Shown here: positions 48,472-58,519 of the stretch, in pieces
Position numbering within the stretch: the first letter of the stretch is position 1
How the letters are laid out: every line of letters starts with the position of its first letter
Source: Paludibacteraceae bacterium
GTDB taxonomy: Bacteria > Bacteroidota > Bacteroidia > Bacteroidales > Paludibacteraceae
Reading direction: 5' to 3'
DNA length: 64,000 bases
Assembly: GCA_017527905.1 (NCBI GenBank)
Contig: JAFXPK010000022.1
Span: 26,709 to 90,708 of the forward strand
Made by a program: the position numbers and the translations under genes
Notes under the pieces: generated by a model
Database searches by the model: none
What the model was told of the DNA's origin: nothing
The model's input: only the letters and a program-made list of their open reading frames with translations

Positions 48472-49614
48472 TTATTTGCCCTTGTACATATCCTCGTAAT
48501 ACTTCTCGTATTCGCCACTTGTGATATTATCCATCCACTCCTGGTTATCGAGGTACCACTTCACCGTTTTTTCGATTCCCTCCTCAAATTGCAGGCTTGG
48601 TTCCCAGCCCAATTCCTTCTGCAGTTTGGTAGAGTCGATGGCATAACGGGCGTCATGTCCCAAACGGTCTGTCACAAAGGTAATCAGGTTCATATCTTCC
48701 CCTTCCTCGCGTCCCAGCAAACGATCCACCGTATTGATCACCACCTTGATGATATCGATGTTCTTCCACTCGTTAAAGCCACCGATATTGTACGTCTCGG
48801 CCACCTTCCCATTATGGAAAATCGTATCGATGGCGCGGGCATGATCCTCAACGAACAACCAGTCGCGCACATTCTCCCCCTTGCCATATACAGGCAACGG
48901 TTTCTTATGACGTATATTATTGATAAACAAAGGAATCAACTTCTCAGGGAACTGATACGGACCATAGTTGTTCGAGCAGTTCGTCACGATGGTAGGCATA
49001 CCATACGTATCGTGGAAAGCGCGCACGAAGTGGTCGGAACCAGCCTTCGAAGCGGAATATGGAGAGTGAGGGGTATACTTGGTCGTCTCATAGAAGAAAT
49101 CCTCGCCATAGGCCAGATGGTGCTCAGAGCTGGAGGCAGTGGTCGAGAACGGAGGTTCGATACCTTCAGGATGAGTCATCCGCAAAGCGCCATACACCTC
49201 GTCGGTCGAGATATGGTAGAAGCGTTTCCCCTCATACTTTTCCGGCAAAGACTCCCAATACAATTTAGCGGCCTGCAAGAGAGAAAGGGTACCCATCACA
49301 TTGGTTTTCGCGAAGGTAAATGGATCCTTGATGGAACGGTCGACATGGCTTTCAGCCGCCAAATGGATGATTCCATCGATTTTTTCATCCTGCATCAGCT
49401 TATAGAAAGCGCCGAAATCGCAGATATCCATTTTCACGAACTTGTAGTTCGGCTTATTCTCCACGTCCTTCAGGTTCGCCAAATTACCCGCATAAGTCAA
49501 CTTATCCAAGTTAATAATCTTATAATCAGGATATTTATTCACAAACAAACGAACAACGTGAGAACCGATGAAACCAGCACCGCCCGTAATCACAATACTT
49601 CTCTTAAAAGCCAT
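48472..49614 (-). CDS. rfbB: dTDP-glucose 4,6-dehydratase
   Basis: The 380-residue extended short-chain dehydrogenase has ITGGAGFIGSHVVRLFV, LAAESHVDRSI, STDEVYG, YSASKAGSDHFVRAF (catalytic Tyr-xxx-Lys) and NNYGPYQFPEKLIPLFI, all specific to RmlB. It makes dTDP-4-keto-6-deoxyglucose for deoxy-sugars. It has a 25-residue insert around residues 160-185 (between STDEVYG and the catalytic Tyr), which is common in Bacteroidota copies. No rmlA, rmlC or rmlD is in the window, so its product must be used with enzymes elsewhere. It may be co-transcribed with the aminotransferase upstream. Confidence 0.95.
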   Translation of the reverse strand: MAFKRSIVITGGAGFIGSHVVRLFVNKYPDYKIINLDKLTYAGNLANLKDVENKPNYKFVKMDICDFGAFYKLMQDEKIDGIIHLAAESHVDRSIKDPFTFAKTNVMGTLSLLQAAKLYWESLPEKYEGKRFYHISTDEVYGALRMTHPEGIEPPFSTTASSSEHHLAYGEDFFYETTKYTPHSPYSASKAGSDHFVRAFHDTYGMPTIVTNCSNNYGPYQFPEKLIPLFINNIRHKKPLPVYGKGENVRDWLFVEDHARAIDTIFHNGKVAETYNIGGFNEWKNIDIIKVVINTVDRLLGREEGEDMNLITFVTDRLGHDARYAIDSTKLQKELGWEPSLQFEEGIEKTVKWYLDNQEWMDNITSGEYEKYYEDMYKGK

Positions 49615-49671
49615 ATTCTCTCTATACTATTAATTAAAATTCAATATAAACATCTCATAACAAACCTCATA

Positions 49672-50805
49672 TCATCCAACGGAGAAGAAAGTGCGTATCT
49701 TATCCGTCATGAACGACAAGACATCCTCCTTCAATTCCGAATGCATCGGCAAAGACAATACAACCTTCGACAGACGCTCCGCCACGGGGAAATCCCCCTC
49801 CTTGTAACGGGCATCCGCGTAAGCCTTTTGCAAATGTAATGGAATTGGATAATATATCATAGAAGGAATACCATTCTCCCTCAAAAAATTTTGAAGTGCA
49901 TTCCTCTTTTCCTCCGGCACCTGGATCGTATATTGATGGTACGAATGAGTAGAGCGAGTGGACTTCCGAGGGATAGTGATCTGAGGCATGTCCGACAACG
50001 CCGCATCATAGAAGGCAGCGGCGGCACGTCGATTGGCGACATACTCATCCAAATGCTTCAGTTTCACATCCAACACAGCCGCTTGGATACTATCCAGGCG
50101 GGAATTCACCCCCACCCGATCATGATGATAACGCACTGTCATCCCATGGTTAGCGATAGATCGGGCGGCAGCCGCCAATTCGTCATCATCCGTAAAGAGC
50201 GCACCACCATCTCCGAAACAGCCCAAGTTCTTGGAAGGGAAGAAGGAAGTACAACCGATATGGCCCATGCAACCCGATTTTTTCACGATTCCATCGGAGA
50301 AATGATACTCCGAACCGATGGATTGGCATGCATCCTCCACGACAAAAAGATGGTGTTTTTCCGCCAATTTGAGGATGGCCTCCATCTCCGCGTTTTGACC
50401 GAACAGATGAACGGGCACCACCGCCTTCGTTTTTGGGGTGATAGCCTTTTCGACAGCTTCGGCCGTCATGCAGAAAGTATGTGGATCCACATCCACTACC
50501 ACAGGCGTCAGTCCCAACAAGGCAACGACCTCAGCGGTAGCGATAAACGTAAAAGTTGGCGTAATGACCTCATCACCAGGGCGTAAGCCCAAAGCCATCA
50601 ATGCGATCTGTAACGCATCCGTGCCATTTCCCACAGGAACGACATGTTTTATACCCAGATACTCCTCAAAGTGACGTTGGAAACGGGACACAGACTCACC
50701 CCTCACGAAAGCAGTCGAGTCCAAGACCTCCTGAATGGCCGCATCCACCTCGTCCTTTATCTTCAAGTACTGACTTTTCAAGTCAACCATGGGAATCTGT
50801 TCCAT
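49672..50805 (-). CDS. wbpE: DegT/DnrJ/EryC1/StrS aminotransferase, WbpE/WlbC-like
   Basis: The 377-residue PLP enzyme begins MEQIPMVDLKSQYLKIKDEV, then has PVGNGTDALQIALMALGL, VEDACQSIGSEY, and SFFPSKNLGCFGDGGALF with the Schiff-base lysine (PSKN). Later come LDSIQAAVLDVKL and the end motif YYPIPLHLQKAY. These match WbpE/WlbC, which aminates the 3-keto group of UDP-GlcNAcA. It is separated from wbpB and wbpD by rfbB and a promoter, which is an unusual split of this three-gene set. It ends just before rfbB. Confidence 0.9.
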   Translation of the reverse strand: MEQIPMVDLKSQYLKIKDEVDAAIQEVLDSTAFVRGESVSRFQRHFEEYLGIKHVVPVGNGTDALQIALMALGLRPGDEVITPTFTFIATAEVVALLGLTPVVVDVDPHTFCMTAEAVEKAITPKTKAVVPVHLFGQNAEMEAILKLAEKHHLFVVEDACQSIGSEYHFSDGIVKKSGCMGHIGCTSFFPSKNLGCFGDGGALFTDDDELAAAARSIANHGMTVRYHHDRVGVNSRLDSIQAAVLDVKLKHLDEYVANRRAAAAFYDAALSDMPQITIPRKSTRSTHSYHQYTIQVPEEKRNALQNFLRENGIPSMIYYPIPLHLQKAYADARYKEGDFPVAERLSKVVLSLPMHSELKEDVLSFMTDKIRTFFSVG

Positions 50806-50867
50806 ATGCGAAGTATTTAGGCAATTTACAATAAATCAACGTAATAACACAGAGGCGACACCCGTCA

Positions 50868-51596
50868 TCAGTACTCCACATCACACAAGAAGAGACCTTC
50901 CGCAGGGGCGGAGGTACCAGCCGAACAGCGGTTCTTCTCCTCAATGATGCGTCTGAAGCCACGCACATCCAGTTTCCCCTTCCCCACCTCCAACATAGTG
51001 CCGACGATAGCCCGCACCATATTTCGGAGGAAGCGGTCAGCCTGAATCGTAAAGACGAGGCAATCCTCCTCATAGCCCCACTCAGCGCGCATGATCCTAC
51101 AATTATTCGTCTTCACGTCCGTATGGACCTTGCTGAAGCTAGTGAAATCTGTATAATCGAAGAGCGTCTTAGCCGCCTCATTCATCCTCTCCACATCAAG
51201 GGGGAAGGTCATTTTTGCGGACAAATCGCTCAAAAACGGATTTTTCCTTCTGGAAATGTAATACTTATACGTCCTCGACTTAGCGTCGAAACGGGCATGG
51301 AAATCATCCGCCACCCTTTTCACCCCGAACACGGATATATCGCAAGGCAAGAGGCTATTCAATTTATTCGAGAGTGATTCAAAATCAGCGATTTCACCGT
51401 CAAAATCGAAGTGTGCGAACATCCGTTTGGCATGGACCCCCGCATCGGTTCTACCCGCACCCACCAACTCGATCTCCTTACGCAAGACCAAAGAAAGAGA
51501 GGAAGTGAGGACAGACTGGACGGTCACCTCATTCGGTTGGATTTGCCATCCATGATAGTTAGTTCCCTTATATGAAAAACATATCAAGTAACGCAT
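50868..51596 (-). CDS. truA: tRNA pseudouridine(38-40) synthase
   Basis: The 242-residue enzyme has the TruA pattern [21 protein letters not shown], the catalytic [11 protein letters not shown] (Asp) and [27 protein letters not shown]. It makes pseudouridine in the anticodon arm of many tRNAs. It lies 22 bases downstream of dapA and is followed by the wbpE gene. Confidence 0.96.
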   Translation of the reverse strand: MRYLICFSYKGTNYHGWQIQPNEVTVQSVLTSSLSLVLRKEIELVGAGRTDAGVHAKRMFAHFDFDGEIADFESLSNKLNSLLPCDISVFGVKRVADDFHARFDAKSRTYKYYISRRKNPFLSDLSAKMTFPLDVERMNEAAKTLFDYTDFTSFSKVHTDVKTNNCRIMRAEWGYEEDCLVFTIQADRFLRNMVRAIVGTMLEVGKGKLDVRGFRRIIEEKNRCSAGTSAPAEGLFLCDVEY

Positions 51597-51617
51597 GGAA
51601 AAAATCCGATGGAAACG

Positions 51618-52511
51618 CTAACATTTGATATTCAGGCCGTTCAACACCTCGCGGATTTTATCGTAGGTCACCATACGTGTCGGCACAAGTGGCAAACGGA
51701 GTTTATTCTGTATATAGCCCATCAAGGAAAGCATACACTTAGCACCCGCAGGGTTACCGTCCACAAACAAGAGGTCGAAAAGATCCGTGAACCTTTGATG
51801 GATCTGTCTTGCGGACTCATAATCACCTTGTAATGAAAGTCTTACCATACGACCGAACTCCTTAGGGAAAGCATTGCCGATGACGGAGATAACGCCCTGC
51901 GCACCCATCGTAATCAGAGGATAGGTGATACCGTCATCGCCCGAAATGACCATGAAATCCTTAGGTTTTCTTTTGATGATATCGTTGATTTGGTCCATAT
52001 TGCCGCTCGCCTCCTTGATGGCAATGATCTTATCGAACTCACGAGCCAAGCGGATGGTGGTATCGACCTGCATATTAACGCCTGTCCTACCGGGTATGTT
52101 ATACATGATGACCGGCACAGGAGAAGCCTCGGCAATCGCCCTATAATGCTGGTACATACCCTCCTGAGAAGGTTTGTTATAATAAGGCACAACGGAAAGA
52201 ATAGCATCAATGCCGGTGAAATCGTCGTTTTTAAGTTTTTCGACAACCGCTCTGGTGCAATTACCACCCAAGCCCAACACAATAGGCACTGAGCCTTTCA
52301 CCTTATTCTGCACAAATCGGATGATATTTGTTTTCTCGTCATCAGTCAACGTTGGCGTTTCAGCCGTAGTACCCAACACGACCAAATAATCGATTCCGTT
52401 CTGCAACTGATAGTCCAACAACCTACCCAGCGCATCAAAATCGACACTCTCATCCTCTTTGAATGGGGTTATCAAAGCGATTCCCAAACCTGTAAACTTC
52501 GTCTGTACCAT
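51618..52511 (-). CDS. dapA: 4-hydroxy-tetrahydrodipicolinate synthase
   Basis: The 297-residue aldolase of the lysine/diaminopimelate route has GIALITPFKEDESVDFDAL, LGTTAETPTL (Bacteroidota variant of the GTTGE motif), SVVPYYNKPSQEGMYQHY, VIMYNIPGRTGVN and IIAIKEASGN with the Schiff-base Lys. It is followed by truA at 22 bases. The product feeds peptidoglycan precursor synthesis. Confidence 0.96.
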   Translation of the reverse strand: MVQTKFTGLGIALITPFKEDESVDFDALGRLLDYQLQNGIDYLVVLGTTAETPTLTDDEKTNIIRFVQNKVKGSVPIVLGLGGNCTRAVVEKLKNDDFTGIDAILSVVPYYNKPSQEGMYQHYRAIAEASPVPVIMYNIPGRTGVNMQVDTTIRLAREFDKIIAIKEASGNMDQINDIIKRKPKDFMVISGDDGITYPLITMGAQGVISVIGNAFPKEFGRMVRLSLQGDYESARQIHQRFTDLFDLLFVDGNPAGAKCMLSLMGYIQNKLRLPLVPTRMVTYDKIREVLNGLNIKC

Positions 52512-52554
52512 AGACTATCTTAAAACTATCTTTCAGGCGCAAAGATAACAAAAA

Positions 52555-53100
52555 TTACGCCTTTGTCCCTATTGTCTTAAGGTAAAATAATATTTGTTCC
52601 AATAATTGTTCCTCCGTCGGGTTGCCCTGCATGGACATCCGCAAATCATAGAAATCGTAAAAAGGCTTATCCAGCCCACACTTACAATGGGCGGAAGAGA
52701 TTGACGCCAAATACTTAAGCGGCAACGACTCCTTCCTTGTCAGGTCGATCAGGACATCATACGAGACGGAAACAAACTTTCCAGTTATGATATTATTCGG
52801 TTTCTCCAAGAAGGAGATGGATTTCGTGTCGAAAAAGTATACATTCTCGGAATCACCCGTGCGAGGGTCATACTTGGGAATCATGCACCAAATTTTCGCC
52901 TTTTTATCGGAAACCATCTGATACAATTTCGACAATTTAGCATGGTTAATATGCTCAGCGTCCAACAAAAGGACAACGCTTTTCACGTCGTTCCAATTGA
53001 CGAACTTTTTTTCACGTGTTTGCTTTGCTTTCTTGATGAAAGACTTGGCGCAACTTTCGATGTATTTCCTTTTCAGTTCAAAAAACATGGGTCCCATCAT
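52555..53100 (-). CDS. Hypothetical protein between dapA and ligA (possible DUF6913)
   Basis: The product is 181 residues from the ATG at 53100 (MMGPMFFELKRKY); other in-frame starts are at 53097 and 53088, and a longer frame begins at 53127. The shorter starts are favoured because a perfect -7 box (53125-53132) would be inside the longer one. The protein has a basic N-terminus, a mixed alpha/beta middle (SVVLLLDAEHINHAKLSKLYQ) and YLKTIG at the end, with no signal peptide. I think it is the family labelled DUF6913 in Bacteroidota, but the function is unknown and this is from memory only. Confidence 0.7.
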   Translation of the reverse strand: MMGPMFFELKRKYIESCAKSFIKKAKQTREKKFVNWNDVKSVVLLLDAEHINHAKLSKLYQMVSDKKAKIWCMIPKYDPRTGDSENVYFFDTKSISFLEKPNNIITGKFVSVSYDVLIDLTRKESLPLKYLASISSAHCKCGLDKPFYDFYDLRMSMQGNPTEEQLLEQILFYLKTIGTKA

Positions 53101-53124
53101 TAATACGTCCGCACAACGGATGTG

Positions 53125-53132
53125 CAAATATA
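53125..53132 (-). promoter_or_regulatory. Possible -7 box of the hypothetical gene and dapA
   Basis: Minus-strand TATATTTG matches TAnnTTTG. A weak ATTG (53151-53154) lies 18 bases upstream in place of TTTG. It overlaps the ligA 3' end and the longest possible start of the downstream gene. Confidence 0.4.
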
Positions 53133-53139
53133 GTCATTT

Positions 53140-55143
53140 TCAGACTTCCGCAATCATTTTTTCGAAATCTGACTCCGAAATCATCTTAATATTTAACTTT
53201 TGAGCCTTTTCCAGCTTAGCGGGACCCATATTCGCGCCCGCCAAAAGATAATCTGTTTTCGAGGATATGGAAGAGACATTTTTGCCCCCATGACGCTCGA
53301 TCAACTCCTTTAGTTCATCCCTCGAATGACGCTCGAACGTTCCGCTGATGACGAAGCTTTTGCCTCCCAGGGAGTCGCTCAGACGGTTCTCCTCGTCCTT
53401 CATCGCGAATTGGAGACCAGCATCCTTCAAGCGGTTGACGAAAGCCACATTCTTTGGATTACGGAAATAATCCATGATACTCAAGGCGATACGGTCACCG
53501 ATCTCATCGACCTGCACCAATCTATCAAAGCTAGCCGTCTCGATCTCCTCTATGCAACGCAGTTCACTCGCCAATTTTTTGGCTGTCGTAGCACCCACAT
53601 AGCGGATACCCAAGGCGAATAAAACACGGTCGAAAGGCACATTTTTGGAATCGGCGATGCTATCCACCAGATTCTTAGCACTCTGTGCGCCCCATCGCTC
53701 CAAACCGGAGAGGTCGCTCTCCTTCAACGAATAGAAGTCCGACGAATCCTTCAACAGACCCTTTCTATAGAAATAATCTATGCTCTCCTCACCGATGTTG
53801 ATGTTCATCGCCTTACGGCTGACGAAGTGCTCCATTTTTCCCTTGATTTGAGGCGGACAAGCCTCATCGTTAGGACAGTAATGGGCGGCTTCCCCCTCCA
53901 TACGAACCAACTTCGCGCCACATTCAGGGCAGACATCCACAAAAAGGGCCTTTTCACCGCTGTTTGACCTCGCATCCATATCAACGCCCACAATCTTAGG
54001 GATGATTTCACCGCCTTTTTCGACGTAGACCATATCACCGATATGGAGGTCCAAACTCTCGATGAAATCGGCATTATGCAAGGATGCTCGCTTCACCACC
54101 GTGCCAGACAACTGGACAGGGTCCAAATTCGCCACAGGAGTGATCGCACCCGTCCTTCCCACCTGATAGGAGATGGAATTGAGCCTAGTGCAAGCACGTT
54201 CCGCCTGGAACTTGTAGGCGATCGCCCAGCGCGGGGTCTTGGATGTATATCCCAGCTCTTTTTGTTGAGCTATAGAATTGACTTTCAAAACAATACCATC
54301 GGTCGCCACGGGAAGGTTCTTCCGTTCGGTATCCCAGTAGTTGATGAAATCGAACACCTCCTGCAAGGTTCGGCACTTACGCATCGCGTCCGACACCTTG
54401 AAGCCCCATGACTTGGCTGCCTGTAAGTTATCATAGTGGGTATCGGCAGGCAATTCCTCGCCCAACAGATAATAGAGATAAGAATCCAGCTTTCGTTCCG
54501 CCACAATCTTGGAGTTCTGTTGCTTTAGGGAGCCCGAAGCGGCATTCCTTGGATTAGCGAAGAGAGGCTCCTCCTGCTCCGCGCGCTTACGGTTCAGCTC
54601 CTCGAACGAAGCCCAAGGCATGAGGATTTCACCGCGTATCTCGAAATTGGACGGGTATCCGTCACCCGAAAGAATCAAAGGAATCGTACGGATCGTGCGG
54701 ACATTTTCAGTCACGTCATCGCCCTTTTCACCGTCGCCACGGGTCACCGCGCGTACGAGCCTACCCTCTTCATAGACCAAGGAGATGGACGTGCCATCAT
54801 ACTTCAGCTCGCAAACAATCTCGAAGGGCGCGCCACCCAAGCCGCGGCTGACACGGTCGAAGAAATCCGCCACCTCAGACTGTGAATAGGTGTTGCCTAA
54901 GGAGAGCATCGGATATTGGTGTTTTACCTGCTTAAACTCGATGGAAAGGTCACTTCCCACACGTCGGGAGGGTGAATTCGGGTCGTCCAATTCAGGGTGG
55001 AGAGCCTCCAAATCCTGCAACTCCCTCATTTTTTGGTCGAACTCAAAATCGGAAATGGTAGGATTGGACAAGACATAATAATCGTAATTGTGACGATTCA
55101 ACTCTTCACGCAAAGATAATATCCGTTGCTGTTCAGCATTCAT
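53140..55143 (-). CDS. ligA: NAD-dependent DNA ligase
   Basis: The product is 667 residues from the ATG at 55143. An ATG two codons earlier is less likely because GGAGGG sits 6 bases before the second one and touches the first. Adenylation domain: catalytic lysine 114 in [11 protein letters not shown], with the downstream [20 protein letters not shown] and [12 protein letters not shown]. The OB fold, a Cys4 zinc finger (CPECG with CPNDEACP), the HhH part ([19 protein letters not shown]) and a C-terminal BRCT domain ([23 protein letters not shown]) follow. It seals nicks with NAD. It lies 35 bases downstream of the porin gene. Confidence 0.97.
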   Translation of the reverse strand: MNAEQQRILSLREELNRHNYDYYVLSNPTISDFEFDQKMRELQDLEALHPELDDPNSPSRRVGSDLSIEFKQVKHQYPMLSLGNTYSQSEVADFFDRVSRGLGGAPFEIVCELKYDGTSISLVYEEGRLVRAVTRGDGEKGDDVTENVRTIRTIPLILSGDGYPSNFEIRGEILMPWASFEELNRKRAEQEEPLFANPRNAASGSLKQQNSKIVAERKLDSYLYYLLGEELPADTHYDNLQAAKSWGFKVSDAMRKCRTLQEVFDFINYWDTERKNLPVATDGIVLKVNSIAQQKELGYTSKTPRWAIAYKFQAERACTRLNSISYQVGRTGAITPVANLDPVQLSGTVVKRASLHNADFIESLDLHIGDMVYVEKGGEIIPKIVGVDMDARSNSGEKALFVDVCPECGAKLVRMEGEAAHYCPNDEACPPQIKGKMEHFVSRKAMNINIGEESIDYFYRKGLLKDSSDFYSLKESDLSGLERWGAQSAKNLVDSIADSKNVPFDRVLFALGIRYVGATTAKKLASELRCIEEIETASFDRLVQVDEIGDRIALSIMDYFRNPKNVAFVNRLKDAGLQFAMKDEENRLSDSLGGKSFVISGTFERHSRDELKELIERHGGKNVSSISSKTDYLLAGANMGPAKLEKAQKLNIKMISESDFEKMIAEV

Positions 55144-55177
55144 AAGCATCCCTCCAAAAACAAGAATTAAAATAGGA

Positions 55178-57361
55178 TCAATGGCCCAGTACCGCGGAAA
55201 GGCCGAACTTCAAATAAGACGGTTCCATCGCATAACCCCGCATATACAAGGAGTTATGATTGTTGGTCCACAGCCTATTCAAGTGATTCATCTGCAAATA
55301 GAAACGAACCCGTTTCAGTTGGAAATTCAAGTATGCGTCCATAAACAAATAGTCGCCATACTTTTGATAAGAAGCGTCATCCGGGTTCTGCAAGAAGAAC
55401 TGACCCGTGGCAGGCATATAGTTCGGCGCATAATAGGCGGAATTCCAACGAGCATCCACCCCGACCTGTATATTCAGCACATGGAACAACTTATCGAAGC
55501 GCAAGTAAGCGGTCGTATACCAGTTCAAAGCAGGCAGAGGAAGCACATCCTCCTCGCTACATTTTTGGAAGACCAGATCATTGTCCCAGTGGAAACGCCA
55601 TACGCACATCCTTTCACCAAGGGCGAAAGACAACAACTGGATAGTACCGTCGTGCTGGCAAGGCAACGCATTTTTGTCCCAATAGATATAATTCGAAAGG
55701 TTCTTCAGCACCACAGATGCGGAAAGACCCAATTTATCATAAAAAGAGAACGAAGGGAAACGAAGGGAACCATCGACCGTCAGCGTATTCTTATAATCGA
55801 AGTCCCTCACCCAAGATATATGGTTCGAGAAGTAATATTCCTCGAAGAAATCAGGGCATTCACGGTCATATCGGGCGTTCGCCTCAATTTCCACACGTTG
55901 TTTGCCCCAATTGGCCTTACTTGAGAGTTTTCCGCCCAGATTAAGGCTACCCGCCTTCTCCTTTTCGTCCAAAAAGTAGTATTCACCGAAGAAATCGTAG
56001 GTGAAAGCCTCCCCCGCATGTTTCGACAGATTCGCGCCGACACCCAATTTCCGTCTATACGTCACACTATACTGAGGATTCAGCAAAAAGCCCAAGGAAT
56101 CATTCTCATGGGTGGTCGGACCAGAGGCCAAAGACTTCTCCCTATCCAAATAAGTATACTTCTTCACGTCGAAAGCCATATAGCCGGCCAATCCGAACCT
56201 CATCAATCGGTTAAACTCCTCGTTCAGCGTAATACCCACATTCTGTTTCAATTGCCAGAAACGGGTCGAATCCATCGTACGCAAAGAGTCACACAAGAAC
56301 TTGTCATTCAAGCCATACACATGATAAAAACTATCCGCCTTGACACCACCCACAGTGAGATTATTCACGATATAACGCCGCCAATCGCTCTCCATATCAA
56401 ACGTATAAACGATAGAGGTGACAGGAACGAACTCATAGGTGAACGAGTCTTGGGCGACAGGGACTTCCCTATCGAACCCGAAATGTTTCTTGAGGTTCAG
56501 GTAGGCATTCCAATTGTGCACCCTATTCCACGAGTTATCCGTGAAATGGACAGGCACGTTCACGGGATCCATATTACCCGTATTTTTCGGATCCGTAATA
56601 TATCTATCATCGATGAAACCGCCATTTTCGTACGATTCGAAGCCATTGAACGAGACGGCGGCCATGTATTCGAAGCTTCCACCCACATATGATGAGAAGA
56701 AGCCCGCGTTGTGGTATTTCGTGGACAACGAAAGGTAAGAACCATAAGCCTTCGCCCAGTTTCCATAGAGACCGAAATTAAGCTTTGAGTTCGCATTCAC
56801 CGTAAAAAATCCGTCGATGTAACGATTATCCCTGTTATGGGAACCTCCGCCATAATATTCAAGCATAGAGAAAGGATCCTTCGTGTTGAAATGCAACACG
56901 TCCGCCATCGACTTATAATAAGACTGGTATGGGCGGAAGAACAAGAAGTTAGTTTTGGACGTGCGATCCGCGAAAATCGCCGACTGGGACGGGGAGCCCA
57001 AATTACCTAAAGTCTGCAAGTTAATCGTTTTCCTAAGCGCAGGATCATTAATATAGAAACGATCCATCGTCGTATCCAGATCAGCTTCACGGCGGAAACC
57101 TAAAGCACCATCCGAATGCCAACAATAGACCGGCCTATTCTTCAACGCCAAGAGAGAGGAATCCTTTGCCGCCTTTGCTTTAGAAGCCTTATCAGCAGAG
57201 GATACGGAATCCTTCCGTACGGCACTGGACAGAGAATCAGAGATCGCCAAAGAGTCAGAACGCAACGCTGGCAACGAGTCCGATTCGGAGGCCCACACGC
57301 CCATCACCCCCCAAAAGAGTAATGAAATAGATAAAAATATATTAGCAACCAGTCTCATCAC
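55178..57361 (-). CDS. Porin_10 family outer-membrane beta-barrel protein
   Basis: The 727-residue protein has a signal peptide ([21 protein letters not shown], cleavage near VWA-SES), then a low-complexity Ser/Asp/Lys-rich linker. The rest is a long barrel with many aromatic strands ([43 protein letters not shown]). The [15 protein letters not shown] part and the later layout match the putative-porin family Porin_10, found only in Bacteroidota. The final residues SAVLGH do not end in an aromatic, which is usual for this family. Its substrate is unknown. It overlaps the DUF2238 stop by 20 bases. Confidence 0.8.
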   Translation of the reverse strand: MMRLVANIFLSISLLFWGVMGVWASESDSLPALRSDSLAISDSLSSAVRKDSVSSADKASKAKAAKDSSLLALKNRPVYCWHSDGALGFRREADLDTTMDRFYINDPALRKTINLQTLGNLGSPSQSAIFADRTSKTNFLFFRPYQSYYKSMADVLHFNTKDPFSMLEYYGGGSHNRDNRYIDGFFTVNANSKLNFGLYGNWAKAYGSYLSLSTKYHNAGFFSSYVGGSFEYMAAVSFNGFESYENGGFIDDRYITDPKNTGNMDPVNVPVHFTDNSWNRVHNWNAYLNLKKHFGFDREVPVAQDSFTYEFVPVTSIVYTFDMESDWRRYIVNNLTVGGVKADSFYHVYGLNDKFLCDSLRTMDSTRFWQLKQNVGITLNEEFNRLMRFGLAGYMAFDVKKYTYLDREKSLASGPTTHENDSLGFLLNPQYSVTYRRKLGVGANLSKHAGEAFTYDFFGEYYFLDEKEKAGSLNLGGKLSSKANWGKQRVEIEANARYDRECPDFFEEYYFSNHISWVRDFDYKNTLTVDGSLRFPSFSFYDKLGLSASVVLKNLSNYIYWDKNALPCQHDGTIQLLSFALGERMCVWRFHWDNDLVFQKCSEEDVLPLPALNWYTTAYLRFDKLFHVLNIQVGVDARWNSAYYAPNYMPATGQFFLQNPDDASYQKYGDYLFMDAYLNFQLKRVRFYLQMNHLNRLWTNNHNSLYMRGYAMEPSYLKFGLSAVLGH

Positions 57362-58001
57362 AAGAATTTAAGTTTGTCCTCCAACGGAATTTCAGGAAAA
57401 TAAAGACAGCGGCCAAAGCCCCGATGAAAGCGCCCAACATATCAGTCTGCGTATCAAACGGATCCCCTTGAGACCCCACAAAATCATCAGCGCCATCCAC
57501 GGAGAAGACGCAAGTGGAATACTCGATCAACTCATAGAGCGCACTCACCGCAAGGGAGACACTCACCGCAAGGAAGATAGGGAAGAATCCTGTCTGCCTA
57601 ACACCCCTCACGGCAAGCAGTTGCCTACAAGCCAAATAAGGGGTAAAACCCTGCATGAAATGGCCCAATTTGTCATAATTGTTGCGGGTCCACCCCAATG
57701 TTTGCCCCAAGAAATCGTCAGGATTAAACAGCGGCACCCGGGCATACGAGAAATAGCCACCCACCGTAAGGATGAACGCATGAATGATAAAGATGGCATT
57801 CAGAAACGGCGGGAAATGCACCCCTCTGGCTATCAAAATAAGGATAGCAAGGATACCCAGCAAGGCGGGAGCAACCTCCAAAAGCCACACTGTAGGATCA
57901 TACGAGCCGAAAACAGTTAGCACGCATAACAACAAGACCCACAAATACATGCGGAAGTCCTTGTCCTTTAATACACTCGATTCCACCGTAAAAACCATCA
58001 T
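57342..58001 (-). CDS. DUF2238 (YjdF) family membrane protein
   Basis: The 219-residue protein has about five or six membrane helices. The conserved parts TRNNYDKLGHFMQGFTPYL, SALYELIEYSTCVF and FVGSQGDPFDTQTDML, with GA repeats near the end, are diagnostic of DUF2238. The function is unknown. Its stop overlaps the porin start by 20 bases, so it is co-transcribed with the porin and ligA. The first two codons are both ATG. Confidence 0.9.
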   Translation of the reverse strand: MMVFTVESSVLKDKDFRMYLWVLLLCVLTVFGSYDPTVWLLEVAPALLGILAILILIARGVHFPPFLNAIFIIHAFILTVGGYFSYARVPLFNPDDFLGQTLGWTRNNYDKLGHFMQGFTPYLACRQLLAVRGVRQTGFFPIFLAVSVSLAVSALYELIEYSTCVFSVDGADDFVGSQGDPFDTQTDMLGAFIGALAAVFIFLKFRWRTNLNSCDETGC

Positions 58002-58029
58002 CCCTTAGAGGATACAAAAACAGGTTGGA

Positions 58030-58050
58030 GAGGGTGAACGGACACCCTCC
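58030..58050 (-). terminator. Terminator of the paaK-ACT operon
   Basis: Minus strand: GAGGGTG (58043-58049) pairs with CACCCTC (58030-58036), loop TCCGTT, then a TTTTTG run starting about 10 bases later. It follows the ACT gene stop by about 10 bases. The distance of the T-run from the stem makes its strength uncertain. Confidence 0.55.
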
Positions 58051-58059
58051 ACCATCCTA

Positions 58060-58494
58060 TTAGACAATCTGCTCGCGATTCCACATCACGATGTTATTCC
58101 GCTTCAGAGCATCCAAGCACTCCTCGAACTTGTCCGGACGGATCACCACATTCGCGTCGTCGCCCTCGGAAAAGGCGTACATATACTCGATGTAGATATC
58201 CTCCTTCTCCAAGATGGAGAGGACAGAGGAAAGGGAACCAGCTTTATTACTGATCTTCAAGCAAATAACATCGGTAAGGGAGACCGCAAAAAGGTGATCA
58301 CGAAGGATTTTGGCGGCACGTTCCGGCTCGTGCACAATCACACGGAGGATGCCGAAGTCGGAGTTGTCAGCCACGCTGAAAGCCGTCATGTTAATACCTT
58401 CCTTACCTAATATCTCAGCCACATGATTCAACCGTCCCGTCTTGTTCTCCAAGAACACGGACAATTGCTTCACTATCATATTATCGTTAGCCAT
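58060..58494 (-). CDS. ACT domain protein (tandem, amino-acid binding)
   Basis: The product is 144 residues from the ATG at 58494 (MANDNMIVKQLSVFLENKTGRL); longer frames overlap paaK. It has two ACT-type beta-alpha-beta units: KQLSVFLENKTGRLNHVAEILGKEGINMTAFSVADN split over the first, and ISNKAGSLSSVLSILEKEDIYIEYMYAF in the second. Such small tandem ACT proteins sense amino acids. It lies 25 bases downstream of paaK, a common pair in Bacteroidota, probably tying the aryl-CoA ligase to amino-acid levels. Confidence 0.88.
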   Translation of the reverse strand: MANDNMIVKQLSVFLENKTGRLNHVAEILGKEGINMTAFSVADNSDFGILRVIVHEPERAAKILRDHLFAVSLTDVICLKISNKAGSLSSVLSILEKEDIYIEYMYAFSEGDDANVVIRPDKFEECLDALKRNNIVMWNREQIV

Positions 58495-58519
58495 ATTCAA
58501 AATAGAATTAATAATACCA

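Noticed and set aside
48589..49839. Long plus-strand frame antisense to rfbB
   Set aside because: It mirrors the rfbB coding strand; the composition of the predicted protein (many Arg, His, Ile) is typical of an antisense shadow, and rfbB motifs are intact.
52540..52547. TATCTTTG -7-like box before dapA
   Set aside because: No TTTG at 17-21 bases upstream, and it lies in or next to the upstream gene end, so it may be chance.
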